Below, in pieces: positions 1 through 9,057 of a stretch of DNA of 64,000 nt. Position 1 is the stretch's first letter; the number at the start of each line of letters is the position of its first letter. This DNA is from Methylobacterium sp. Leaf99 (GTDB taxonomy: Bacteria > Pseudomonadota > Alphaproteobacteria > Rhizobiales > Beijerinckiaceae). The position numbers and the translations under genes are program-made. A model generated the notes under the pieces. It did not search any database. It worked only from the letters and a program-made list of their open reading frames with translations, and had not been told where the DNA came from. The stretch covers positions 309,859 through 373,858 of the forward strand of contig NZ_LMMU01000007.1 of assembly GCF_001422375.1 (NCBI RefSeq), read 5' to 3'.

Positions 1-1
1 G

Positions 2-3000
2 GTTGCCGACGATGGCGGCCGTGTTGCCGGCGGCGTCCGACAGGGCGAGGGTCGAGGTGACCGTGCCGTTCAAGGCCGAGAGATCGACCACGTAGGCGCC
101 GTCCGCCGTCACCGGAACGTCGAGGGCGCCGGCGCCATCGGTGAAGGTGACGATGCCCGAGGTTCCGGCATCGAGGCCCGCGACGGTGAAGGTCACCGCC
201 ACCGCCTCGGACGCTCGGATGATCCCGTCCGCCGTGGCGGCGACCGTGAGGGTCGCGGCCGTGCCGCCATCGGCCGTGGTGTCGATGGTGAGCGCGAGGG
301 GCTGGGACGTGCCGATCGGGTTGCCGTTGGCGGTCAGGCTGGCGGTGAAGCTGTAGGCGCCGTCGGTCAGGGTCGGGATCTCGACGCTCCAGGTGCCGTC
401 GCCGGCGACGGTGGTGGTGGCGGTCTGTGACCCTGCGGTGGTCGCGTACGCCACCGTGACGGTGGCGCCGGCGAGCCCGATTCCCGACAGGGTCGGCGTC
501 GGGTCCGAGGTGATGCCGTCACCCTGCACGCCGCTATCGACGGAGTAGGCGGTGATCACGGGCAGGACCGGGGCGACGCCGGTGACGGCGCGGGCGGCCG
601 GCACCAGGGTCGCGAGGTTGCCGGCGAGGTCGGCGATGTCGGAGCCCGGCGCGAGCCCGAGGCTGAGGCTGCCGCTGCCCCGGATGCCCGCGACGGTGAC
701 GACGTAGCTGCCGCCCGATCCCGTCACTGATGTGACCTCGCCGGTGACCCCGTTCGTGCCCGTCAGGACGAAGTCGTCCGCCGTGACGTTGGCGACCGCC
801 TCGGGGAAGGTGACCGCGTAGGTAAAGCTCGCGACGGTGGTTCCGCCGGCGACATCGGCCACCGCCGAGCCGCGGGGCGCGAGGGTATCGACCGTGAGAC
901 CGGCCGGCAGGGAGAGGTCCGCCGTGACGGTGTTGCCGGCGACGTCGGTGAGGATCGCCTCGGCGGTGATGGACCCGGACAGGCCTGAGAGGTTCGCCGT
1001 GTAGGTCCCGTTGGTGCCGACGGGGACGGACACGATGGCCTGGCCGTCGGTGAAGGCGATGGCCCCCGAGGAGCCGGTATCGAGCCCCGTGAGGGTGAAG
1101 CCGACGGCGCCGGCCTCGCCAGCCCCCAGGCGGGTATCGGCGGAGGCGAGCTGCACGGCGACGAGCGGGGCCGTGTCCGCGCTCGTATCGATGGTGAGCG
1201 CGAACGGGTTGGAAGCCGGGCTCGGCAAGCCGCTGGAACCGGTGGCGGAGGCGGTGACCGTATAGGCGCCCTCGGCGAGGGTCGGAACGGACACGGTCCA
1301 GGCCCCGAGGAGATCGGACGTGGCCTGGACCGTCTGCGGACCGGCCGGGCCGTTCACGGTGACGACGACCGCGGACCCGGCCTCCGCCCTGCCGGACAGA
1401 ATCGGGCTGGTGTCGTTGGTGATCCCGTCGCCGTCCACGCCGGAGTCGTTCACGACGGCGCCGACGCTGGGCTGGGCGGTAACGGCGGTCGCGACCTGGA
1501 TGGAATTGCCCGGGATGGTCGCGGCGTTGCCGGCGAGATCGCTGACGATCAGGCTGGTCGTAACGACGCCGTTGAAGCCCGACAGATCCACCGTGAAGCT
1601 GCCGTCGGCCGCGACGGGCACATCCTTGACGAGACCCCCGGCGACGAAGTGGGCTGTTGCCGTGCTGCCGGCGTCGAGTCCGGCCACGGTGTAGGACACC
1701 GCCCTCGCCTCCGCGGCATTGACCAGGTTGTCGGCCGTTCCGGAGACCGTGAGGACGATGGGCGCGCCCGCGTCGGCGGCGGTGTCGATCACCAGGGCGC
1801 GACTGGGGGAGACGCCGAGCACGGTGTTGGCGCCGTCGGTCAGCGTCGCCGACAGGGTGTAGGGCCCGTCCCCGAGGACGGGCAGCGTCACCGACCATTG
1901 TCCGGCGCCGTCCACCGTGGTGGTCTGGCTCACCGGAATGCCCGTCGGGCCGGTGTAGGTCAGCGTGAGCGTGGCGCCGGCCAGGGCGGTGCCGCTCACC
2001 ACCGGGCTGGCATCGTAGGTGACGAAGTCGCCGGCGACGCCGGTGTCCTCGGTGATGCCCGTGATGACCGGGAGGCTCTCCGGCGGGACCACGACGGGGA
2101 TGTTGACGAGGTGCAGGCCGGCCTGGGCCACGATGGCGGGATTGCCGGCGAGATCGGCGATGTTCGATCCGGCCGCGAGGCCGAGGGCGAGGGAGCCCGT
2201 CCCGGTGATGCCCGTGACGGTCACCGTGTAGACGCCGCCGACCTCGGTGACGGTCGAGAGGGTGCCGGCCGCCGTGCCCGTGCGCGTCAAGGCGAAATCA
2301 TCGATGGTCAGGTTCGCCACCGCCTCCGGGAAGGTGACCGTGTAGGTGGTGCTGGTGGCCGCGGCGGCAGCCGGAGCGGCCACGATGGTCGCGGCCGGTG
2401 CCGTGGCGTCGACGGTGAAGACACCGACGGGCAGGGTCGCGCGGTTGCCGGCGAAGTCGACCACGGAGACGCTCGCCGTCACCGCTCCGCTGAGGCCGGA
2501 GAGATTGGCGGGCGCGAGCTGACCGTTGACGAGGGGGACGGTCACGGTCCCGCCCGATCCCGTGAAGGTGAGGGTCGCGGTGGCGTCGGTATCGATGCCC
2601 GAGACCGTGCCCGTGAGGGCGGCCGCCTCGACGGCGCTGAGGAGACGGTCCGGCGGCAGGTCGAGGCCGACGACGATGGCGTCATCGGCATCGACCTGAA
2701 GGTCGATGGTCACCGGCACCCCCGGCCGGACGGTGCTGCTGTTTCCGGCGGCGTCCTGGGCCAAGGCGGTGAGGGTCACGGTTCCGTCGGTGAGGGGCGT
2801 GGTCACCGGAATGCGCCAGGTGCCGCCGGTATCGACCACGGCCGACAGGGACTGGCCGCCCACCGCCACCGTTACAGTAGAGCCGGCTTCGCCGGTGCCG
2901 ATGAGGATCGGGGTCGTGTCGTTCGTGACCGTGACCGGGAGGTTGCCGGCGCTGGCAAAGCCCAGGATGGTCGGTGCGAGGGGCGCAACGGTGTCGAAGG

Positions 3001-3830
3001 TCGCGCCCGGCCCCCCGAGGCTCACCGCCTGCCCGACGGGCGGAACGTAGGTCAGGGCGGAGGTGACCGGACCGTCGAGGCCCGACAGGTTGAGGGTTCC
3101 GCCCTGGTCGGTGAGACTCGCGGAGGCCGTCGTCCCGTCGGCATCCGTGAACACCACCGACAGGCTCGCGCCGACCGGCAATCCCCCGAGGGTGTAGGTG
3201 ACGGCCGCTGCCTCCGCTCCGTTGACGAGTCCGTCGCCGAAATCGACCGCGAGGGTGAACGGGATGCCCGTCGCCGTCTCGACGGTGACGATTTTGGTGG
3301 ACGCCGGCAGGCTGACATTGCCCGAGGCATCCGCGGCCGTCGCCGTGAAGGCGTAGGAACCGTCCGCCAGGGCTCCCGGTACCGTCGCGGTCCAGGCGCC
3401 TGACACGCCGGCCACCGCCGTGAGGGTGCCGGTCGCGCCGGCGGCCCCCTGGTAGCTCACCGTCACGGTGCTGCCCGCTTCGGCCGTCCCGGCGAGGGTG
3501 GGCGTGGTGTCCGCCGTCAGGAAACCGCCCGGAACGCCGCCATCGCTGACGAGCCCGGTGATGATGGGCCTCGGCGGCGGGACGAGATCGAGCGAAACGG
3601 GCGTGATGGGACCGAGGGTCGCGACATTGCCGGCGGCGTCGATGATGTCGGACGTCGCCGACAGGGCCAAGCCTAGGGTGCCGGCCCCCGAGAGGTTGCC
3701 GACGACCACGGTGTAGCCGCCCTGGTTCGCCACCACCTGCGTGACGTTGCCGAGGACCGTGCCGGTTCCGACCACCTGGAAATCGCCGGCGTCGAGGCCG
3801 GTCACGGCCTCCGGGAAGGTGACGTCGAAC
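2..3830 (-). repeat. Higher-order Ig-like super-repeat of about 500 residues (modules A-B-C-B-C)
   Basis: Three module types recur in fixed order. Type A carries VTFPEAV. Type B carries an (I/V)TG...DTTP(T/I)L(S/A)GTAEAG-like segment. Type C carries a (L/I)...AEA.AVTYTVAGLDAG-like segment. The VTFPEAV codons sit near 3807, 2322 and 798, that is 495 and 508 residues apart. Between them the order reads B-C-B-C. The pattern indicates duplication of a five-domain block rather than of single domains. Confidence 0.65.
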
Positions 3831-6800
3831 CGCACCGTTCCGGGCGCCTGCCCCGAGGCGAGCAGGCCGTTGCCGAGGGGCGCGACGGTGTCGATGAGGG
3901 CGGCCGGACCCGGCAGGGTCGCGGTGTTGCCGACGGTGTCGGTGATCTGGATCGACGAGGTCACCGCGCCGTTCAGGGTGCTGAGATCGACGGACGCGTT
4001 GCCGTTGACCGCGATGGTCTTGGTGACGACGTGGTTGCCCGCATCCGTGAAGGTGACGATGGCCGTGGCACCGGCGTCGAGGCCGGTCACCGCCAGGGGA
4101 ACGGCCGCGACGCCCGCGAGGCCGATGGGCCGACCGTTGCCGAGGGCGATGGCGACGGGTGCCCCGGCATCGGCCGTGAGATCCACGGTGAGGTTGGTCA
4201 CAGCCGGTGCGGCGACGTTGCCGGCGGCGTCCATGGCGGCGACGGAGACGACGTAGGACCCGTCGGTGAGAAGGGTCCCGATGTTCCCGGTCAGGGGCAG
4301 GGAGAAGTTGCCGCCGGCGACCGTCGCCGTCGTGGTCAGGACCGGCGTGCCGGCCGCATTGGTCACCGTCACCATCACGCTGGCGCCGACCTCGAGGCCG
4401 GTCGCCGTGCCGGCGAGCACCACGCCGCCGGCGATCTCCGCCTGGGAGACGATGCCGTCGCCGGCGATCGGCTGGAGGGTGAGGACGGGGGCGGTGCGAT
4501 CCAGGGTCAGGACGGGGCCGACGGGCGCCGGGATTCCGGCGCCGGGCACGAGGTTTCCGGCGGCGTCCCGGACACCGGCGGGATTGAAGGTGAGGCCGAG
4601 GGTGCCTTCGGCCGTCGCGGCCGGCACCGTGACCAGGTAGGTGCGCCCGCCATCCGTGGTGGCGACGGAGGGGACGAGGCCGGCGGCCGCCGTGCCGGTG
4701 AGGCCGAGATTGGCGGCCGTCAGCCCGCTGACGGGCTCCGAGAAGGTCAGGGTGAAGTCGATCACCGTATCCTTGGTGACCGCGCCGTCCGGTGAGGTGA
4801 CGCTGACCAGGGTGGGCGCCGCGAGGTCGACGGTGACCGCCTGGGTCAGAGCGACGGAGGCGGCGCCGTCCGTGCGCTGGACGAGGACCGCGACATCGCC
4901 CGAGGCCTGGAGGGTGGGAATCGTGCCCGCGTAGGTGGTGACGCCGTTGGTGGTGACGACGACGGCGGCGGCGAGCGGCGTGACGATCCCGCCGATCCGG
5001 ACGGCGAGGGACTCGCCGGTGCCGAGGGGCCCGGAGAGGGTGCCGGTGACGGGAACGGTCCCGGCGGCAGCCTCGGCGATGTTGACGATGTTGTCGCCCG
5101 CCACCCGCACGGCCGTGACCGTCTGGACGGGCGCCGGGGCGACGAGATCATAGGCCGTGCCGAGCACCCCGGCGAGGGGAATGCCGGTGCCGACCTGAAG
5201 GGTGCCGGTGGTGCCGCTCGCGAGGGCGAGGTCCTGGCGCCCGTCGCCGTTGATGTCGAGCAGCGCGAGGGCGCCGAGGCCGGCCTGGGTCTCGAGGATG
5301 ACGGGGGCAGAGAAGTTGCCGGCGCCGTCGCCGTAGACGACCCGCACGTTGCCGTCCGTGCCGGCGTAGAGAATGTCCTGCTTGCCGTCGCCGTTGGTGT
5401 CGCCGATGCGGATGTCGGTGGCGGCGGCCCCGGCCTGCAGGGTCGTTTGGATGGTTGCGCCGGCGGCGGTGGAGCCGCGGATCTCGAGGGTGCCCGCCGT
5501 CCCGGCCGAGACGATCTCGGAGCGTCCATCGCCGTTGAGGTCGCCGGCCGCGAGGCCGCCCGCGCCGGCACCGACCGCGAGGGTGGAGCGCACGAACGTG
5601 CCGTTGGCCGCCTGCGTCAGGACGGAAAGGCTCGTACCGCCATTGGCCAGGGCCGCGAGATCGATGCGGCCGTCGCCATTGAAATCGCCGGACACGAGGG
5701 CGTCGGGCCGGACGTTCAGGGACGCGGTGGTCCCGGTCGTGAAGGTGCCGGTACCGTTGTTCACGAGCACCGTGGCCGAGGTTCCGGAGAGGCTCTTGAC
5801 CACGATGTCGGCGTAGCCGTCGCCGTTCACGTCCGCGATCAGGGCGCCGTCCGTGCCCGGGGTGGTGCGGTTGGTCAAGGTGAAGCTGCCGCCGGTCCCC
5901 TGCGTCAGGATCTGCACCCGGCCGTTGCCGGCGGTCACGATATCGACGAGGCCGTCACCGGTGACGTCGCCCGTCGCGATGGTGGTCTGTCCGGCCGCGA
6001 CGGCGATGGTCTGGGCGGCGCCGAGCGATCCGGTGCCGGTGCCGCGGGTCACCACCACGGTGTCGTTGACGAGGAAGGCCGCGTCGCCGAGCCCGTCGCC
6101 GTTGAAGTCGGCCGTCGCGGTCTCGCGGGCCGGGCCGATGCTGACGGGAGCCAGCAGGGCGAAGTCGGCGCCGCGCAGGCCGTTGCCGGCGAGATCGGTG
6201 ACGCCGGACAGGTTCGAGGGGTTGAGCGCGAGACCGAGGGTGCCGGCGCGCTGGTCGAGGCTGACGCCGTCGAGACCGAGGCCGACGCTGACGATGTAGG
6301 TGTTGGGCTTGGTCAGCGACGGCAGCAGGGTGACGAGGTGGATGCCCGGAAGCGTTCCCGTGGCCTGGAACAGGTCGGCGGAGAGGCCGAGGACCGGCTC
6401 GGAGAAGGTGACCTCGTAGCGGAGCACCCCGAGGAGGTCGAGGAGGCCGAGGGGATCGGGCGTGTCGAGCTGGCTCACCGCCAGGATGGTCGGCCCGGTG
6501 TTGTCGATGCGGACCTGGAGCGGCAGGGACGTGGCCGTCCCGAGAATGCTCGACTGGGTCGCACGAAGGTTGTGGGTCCCCTCCGCCAGGTTGACGCGCA
6601 CGGCGCCGAGCGAGGAGCCGAGGAGACCGGCCGGAATCGTCGTCAGGATTTCGCCGGACCCCACGAGCCCGTTGCCATCGCGGTCGTCGAAGATCGTGAT
6701 CGGACCACCGAGGAGATTCAGCCCGACGATGCTGATGTCGACGCTGTTGCGCCGGGTGAGGCCGTCGAGGGGAACGCCCGTGTCGCTGAACGGCGAGAGG

Positions 6801-6832
6801 CCGAGGACGAGGGGAGCGAGGGTGCCGGCCAT
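2..6832 (-). CDS. Giant repeat protein: FG-GAP propeller plus Ig-like domains (5' part; C-terminus outside window)
   Basis: The frame opens with ATG at 6832-6830 and stays open to the window edge, giving at least 2,277 residues; the 3' end is missing. There is no Sec signal peptide. Residues about 1-235 resemble Ca-dependent Ig-like modules. Residues about 235-545 hold seven D-x-(N/T)-G-D-G motifs (first Asp at residue 242, last at 526). The remainder is tandem bacterial Ig-like modules of about 80-110 residues. Large Ig-like proteins without a Sec signal are commonly type I secretion substrates whose C-terminal signal would lie outside this window. The divergent ABC/HlyD exporter 450 bp away supports that. 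Likely role, inferred: cell-surface adhesin or biofilm matrix protein. Motifs are plain in the sequence; function is inference. Confidence 0.85.
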   Translation of the reverse strand, partial: MAGTLAPLVLGLSPFSDTGVPLDGLTRRNSVDISIVGLNLLGGPITIFDDRDGNGLVGSGEILTTIPAGLLGSSLGAVRVNLAEGTHNLRATQSSILGTATSLPLQVRIDNTGPTILAVSQLDTPDPLGLLDLLGVLRYEVTFSEPVLGLSADLFQATGTLPGIHLVTLLPSLTKPNTYIVSVGLGLDGVSLDQRAGTLGLALNPSNLSGVTDLAGNGLRGADFALLAPVSIGPARETATADFNGDGLGDAAFLVNDTVVVTRGTGTGSLGAAQTIAVAAGQTTIATGDVTGDGLVDIVTAGNGRVQILTQGTGGSFTLTNRTTPGTDGALIADVNGDGYADIVVKSLSGTSATVLVNNGTGTFTTGTTASLNVRPDALVSGDFNGDGRIDLAALANGGTSLSVLTQAANGTFVRSTLAVGAGAGGLAAGDLNGDGRSEIVSAGTAGTLEIRGSTAAGATIQTTLQAGAAATDIRIGDTNGDGKQDILYAGTDGNVRVVYGDGAGNFSAPVILETQAGLGALALLDINGDGRQDLALASGTTGTLQVGTGIPLAGVLGTAYDLVAPAPVQTVTAVRVAGDNIVNIAEAAAGTVPVTGTLSGPLGTGESLAVRIGGIVTPLAAAVVVTTNGVTTYAGTIPTLQASGDVAVLVQRTDGAASVALTQAVTVDLAAPTLVSVTSPDGAVTKDTVIDFTLTFSEPVSGLTAANLGLTGTAAAGLVPSVATTDGGRTYLVTVPAATAEGTLGLTFNPAGVRDAAGNLVPGAGIPAPVGPVLTLDRTAPVLTLQPIAGDGIVSQAEIAGGVVLAGTATGLEVGASVMVTVTNAAGTPVLTTTATVAGGNFSLPLTGNIGTLLTDGSYVVSVAAMDAAGNVAAPAVTNLTVDLTADAGAPVAIALGNGRPIGLAGVAAVPLAVTGLDAGATAIVTFTDAGNHVVTKTIAVNGNASVDLSTLNGAVTSSIQITDTVGNTATLPGPAALIDTVAPLGNGLLASGQAPGTVRFDVTFPEAVTGLDAGDFQVVGTGTVLGNVTQVVANQGGYTVVVGNLSGAGTLGLALSATSDIIDAAGNVATLGPITPVSLDLVPPPRPIITGLVSDGGVPGGFLTADTTPTLAGTAEAGSTVTVSYQGAAGATGTLTAVAGVSGAWTATVPGALADGSYAFTATAADASGNVSLPASTKIVTVETATGIPFTLAVDFGDGLVNGAEAAAVTYTLGGLPVGASLSVVFTDADGTTASASLTDQGGTLNLSGLDGPVTSALTYVPPVGQAVSLGGPGATFDTVAPLAPTILGFASAGNLPVTVTNDTTPILIGTGEAGSTVTVAVGGQSLSAVVDTGGTWRIPVTTPLTDGTVTLTALAQDAAGNSSTVRPGVPVTIDLQVDADDAIVVGLDLPPDRLLSAVEAAALTGTVSGIDTDATATLTFTGSGGTVTVPLVNGQLAPANLSGLSGAVTASVSVVDFAGNRATLPVGVFTVDATAPAATIVAAPAAAAATSTTYTVTFPEAVANLTIDDFALTRTGTAAGTLSTVTEVGGVYTVTVTGITGTGSLALGLAAGSNIADLAGNPAIVAQAGLHLVNIPVVVPPESLPVITGITEDTGVAGDFVTYDASPVVSGTALAGATLTLTYTGPTGIPVSQTTTVDGAGQWSVTLPVLGDGPYTLSATLTDGANTVLGVSPSRALVIDTAADAGAPIVLTVSGTADNLVNAAEARAVSYTVAGLDAGSTATAHFVAGGLVKDVPVAADGSFTVDLSGFNGVVTTSLIVSDLAGNAATIPGNSIQVATAVTAQPSVGAVVNDSGVDGDGITNDTSPILSGRAEAGSAVVVTVNGPAGPQTVQATSDLLGAWTVSVPTLAEGAYTVTASATGSSGLPSPASNPFALTIDTSADTAPLVAVQLASADTRLGAGEAGAVGFTLTGLDTGSSGAIAFTDGQAIVSVPVGTNGTYTANLSGLSGSITAEAILTDVAGNTVTADLSLPAGLTVDTLAPRGSAVADVAGGTTVASFTYAVTFPEAVANVTADDFVLTGTNGVTGEVTSVTGSGGSYVVTVAGIRGSGSLSLGLAPGSDIADLAGNLATLVPAARAVTGVAPVLPVITAYSVDSGVQGDGITSDPTPTLSGIGLAGATVTVAYATTAGSQTATTTVAGDGTWSVEIPTLTDGAYSFTASLTANGNPIGTSQPLALTIDTTADGGTAATLTVAATADGIIRASEAVAVTFTVAGLDAGTSGIVTFTDGAGALDVPVTADGAYVVDLSALNGTVTSTLALSDAAGNTAAIVGN
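5240..6112 (-). repeat. Seven FG-GAP-type repeats coding for a probable seven-bladed propeller
   Basis: Seven copies of a calcium-binding-like D-x-(N/T)-G-D-G motif occur in the reading frame. Their first Asp codons start at 6109, 5968, 5833, 5686, 5542, 5401 and 5257 (minus strand). Spacing is 47, 45, 49, 48, 47 and 48 residues. Seven evenly spaced FG-GAP units match the blade count of integrin-alpha-type beta-propellers, so a closed propeller is inferred. Confidence 0.75.
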
Positions 6833-7284
6833 CTGCGTGTCCCGTCTTTTCGGCGAGCGCGCGCGGACGGTGCGAAGGTAGCTCCGCGCGCCGGCGTCCC
6901 GCCCGATGAATTTGATGTCTGTGTCGAAGGGCCGACGAGCTCCGTCGGCTGGGTTGTATAAATCAACCTATAGAAGAACTGCCGCGTCTCAAGGGGTGTT
7001 CCGGGATCGGGCCGTTATTTTGCAGCTTCCGCAGCATGACCCCCGTTACTAGCTAATTTTATTGTAAACAGTCGGTAAATTTATGAGATCGAGCGCAAAA
7101 TCGAACATTTTTATTCGTCTATCATTCATGCTCGTTAAGGTTTGTGTAACGCATTCCCGACCGGCATAATCCGGTGAGGCTTCCCTTTGGCGAAACGTCT
7201 CTACCATTAGCTGTGCCTTAACAGACTTAGAGGCGAGTACTATCGCCTGGGGCCATATTCATCCCTGAAGAGAGGCGAGCTCCG
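6833..7284. promoter_or_regulatory. Divergent intergenic region between giant repeat protein and type I exporter
   Basis: This 452-bp region is clearly richer in A+T than its surroundings, especially 6950-7160, and holds no credible gene. It must contain the promoters of both divergent units. A TTAA-N7-GTAA sequence at 7135-7149 is one base off the alphaproteobacterial CtrA consensus TTAA-N7-TTAA; this is only a candidate. A GAGAGGCGAG ribosome-binding-like stretch ends a few bases before the exporter ATG. Confidence 0.5.
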
Positions 7285-9057
7285 ATGCGGGCGGATCACA
7301 GGAAGTCCGAGCTGAAGCAGGCTCTGCTGCGATGCCGGCGGGCGTTCTTCGGCGTCGCCGTCATGAGCGGCGTCGTCAACGTTCTCTACCTGACCGGCTC
7401 GTTCTTCATGCTCGAGGTCTATGACCGGGTGATCCCGGCCCGTTCCATCCCCACCCTCGTCGGCCTCGGCGCCCTCGCCCTGGCCCTGTTCCTGTTCCAG
7501 GGGGTGATCGAGGTCATCCGGGCGCGCGTTCTCGCCCGCATCGGATGCTCCCTCGACGAGGCGGTGTCCCAGCGCGTCTTCGATGCGGTGGTGCGCTACC
7601 CGCTGAAGTCACCCTCCGGGGGGGATGGACTCCTCCCCCTGCGGGACCTCGATCAGATCCGGAGCTTCCTCTCCGGCCTCGGACCGACGGCGTTCTTCGA
7701 CCTGCCCTGGCTGCCGATCTACCTGGCGATCTGCTTCCTGTTTCATCCGCTCATCGGCTTGGCGGCCCTGGTGGGCGCCGTGATCCTGGCCCTGCTGACC
7801 CTCCTGACCGATCGCCTGACGCGCCGGCCCCAGCGGGAGGCGACCCGGCACGGCGCGCGCCGCAACGAGATTTCCGATGCCGGCCGCCACAACGCCGAGG
7901 TGCTGCACGCCATGGGCATGCAGCGGAACCTCGCCCGGATCTGGGCCACGGAGAGCCGCTCCTACCTCGATCGTCAGCGCCGGGTCGCGGACATCGCCGG
8001 AAGCCTCGGGACCGCCTCGAAGGTCTTCCGCATGATCCTGCAATCCGGCGTCCTGGCGCTCGGCGCGTATCTGGTGATCCAGGGGCAGGCCACGGGTGGC
8101 ATCATCATCGCCTCGTCCATCCTCGTCTCCCGGGCCCTGGCTCCGGCGGAGATCGCCATCGCCCACTGGAAGGGGTTCGTCGCGGCCCAGCAGGGATGGG
8201 CGCGGCTCAACGACATCCTCGACCGCTTCGGTCCCGAGGCCGAAGCCCTCGAACTCCCCGCGCCCTCGGTGTCCCTCACCGTCGAGCAGGCGTCCCTCGT
8301 GCCACCCGGAACCCAGCGCGTGGTCGTCTCCGACATGAACTTCGGCCTCAAGGCCGGCCAGGGCGTCGGAATCATCGGACCGAGCGCGTCCGGAAAATCG
8401 ACCCTCGCCCGCGCCCTCGTGGGGGTCTGGACCCCGGCGCGCGGATCGGTGCGCCTCGACAGCGCCACCCTCGACCAATGGTCGGCGGACAGTCTCGGCC
8501 GCCACATCGGCTACCTCCCTCAGGAGGCCGAACTCTTCGCCGGCACCATCGCGTCGAACATCGCCCGGCTCGCCCCCTCCCCCGACGCGGAGGCGGTGAT
8601 CGCCGCCGCGCGGACGGCCGACGTGCACGACCTCATCCTGCGGATGCCCGAGGGCTACGAGACCCAGATCGGTCCGGGCGGGGCGAACCTCTCGGCCGGT
8701 CAGCGCCAGCGAATCGGGCTGGCGCGCGCCCTCTACGGCGATCCGTTCCTCGTCGTCCTCGACGAGCCCAATGCCAACCTCGACGAGCCGGGCGAACTCG
8801 CCCTCACCCGCGCCATGCTGAGCGTCCGCCAGCGCGGGGGCATCGTCGTCGTGGTCGCCCATCGCCCGAGCGCCCTCGCGGCCGTCGATCTCCTCCTGGT
8901 CATGGAAGAGGGTCGGGCCCGGGCGTTCGGCCCCAAGGACGAGATCATGAAGCAGATCATGCGCCCGACGGCCGTGCCCAGCGTCCGGGCCCCCAGGCGA
9001 ACGCCCGCGGCCCAGACGGAGCCGGCTCCCAAGGTGAACCTGAAGGCACACGCATGA
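7285..9057 (+). CDS. Type I secretion system permease/ATPase (PrtD/HlyB-like)
   Basis: A 590-residue inner-membrane ABC exporter half-transporter. The N-terminal half (about residues 20-300) is a six-helix transmembrane domain beginning with the FMLEVYDRVIP segment typical of the PrtD/AprD family. The nucleotide-binding domain has Walker A GPSASGKST from residue 365, signature LSAGQ from 469 and Walker B ending in Asp493-Glu494. No N-terminal C39 peptidase domain is present, so it should handle proteins with uncleaved C-terminal signals. Its stop overlaps the HlyD gene start by 4 bp (ATGA), indicating translational coupling. The divergent giant repeat protein is the obvious cargo (inference). 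The TolC-like outer membrane component is not in the window. Confidence 0.93.
   Translation: MRADHRKSELKQALLRCRRAFFGVAVMSGVVNVLYLTGSFFMLEVYDRVIPARSIPTLVGLGALALALFLFQGVIEVIRARVLARIGCSLDEAVSQRVFDAVVRYPLKSPSGGDGLLPLRDLDQIRSFLSGLGPTAFFDLPWLPIYLAICFLFHPLIGLAALVGAVILALLTLLTDRLTRRPQREATRHGARRNEISDAGRHNAEVLHAMGMQRNLARIWATESRSYLDRQRRVADIAGSLGTASKVFRMILQSGVLALGAYLVIQGQATGGIIIASSILVSRALAPAEIAIAHWKGFVAAQQGWARLNDILDRFGPEAEALELPAPSVSLTVEQASLVPPGTQRVVVSDMNFGLKAGQGVGIIGPSASGKSTLARALVGVWTPARGSVRLDSATLDQWSADSLGRHIGYLPQEAELFAGTIASNIARLAPSPDAEAVIAAARTADVHDLILRMPEGYETQIGPGGANLSAGQRQRIGLARALYGDPFLVVLDEPNANLDEPGELALTRAMLSVRQRGGIVVVVAHRPSALAAVDLLLVMEEGRARAFGPKDEIMKQIMRPTAVPSVRAPRRTPAAQTEPAPKVNLKAHA

Noticed and set aside
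534..3403. Several 100-580 residue plus- and minus-strand frames within the first 7 kb
   Set aside because: They are Arg/Gly/Ala-rich shadows of the giant minus-strand gene, whose own frame gives coherent Ig-like and FG-GAP sequence throughout.
7545..9053. Upstream extension of the HlyD frame inside the ABC transporter gene
   Set aside because: Shadow of the ABC gene in another frame; the ATGA overlap at 9054-9057 is a normal coupled start.
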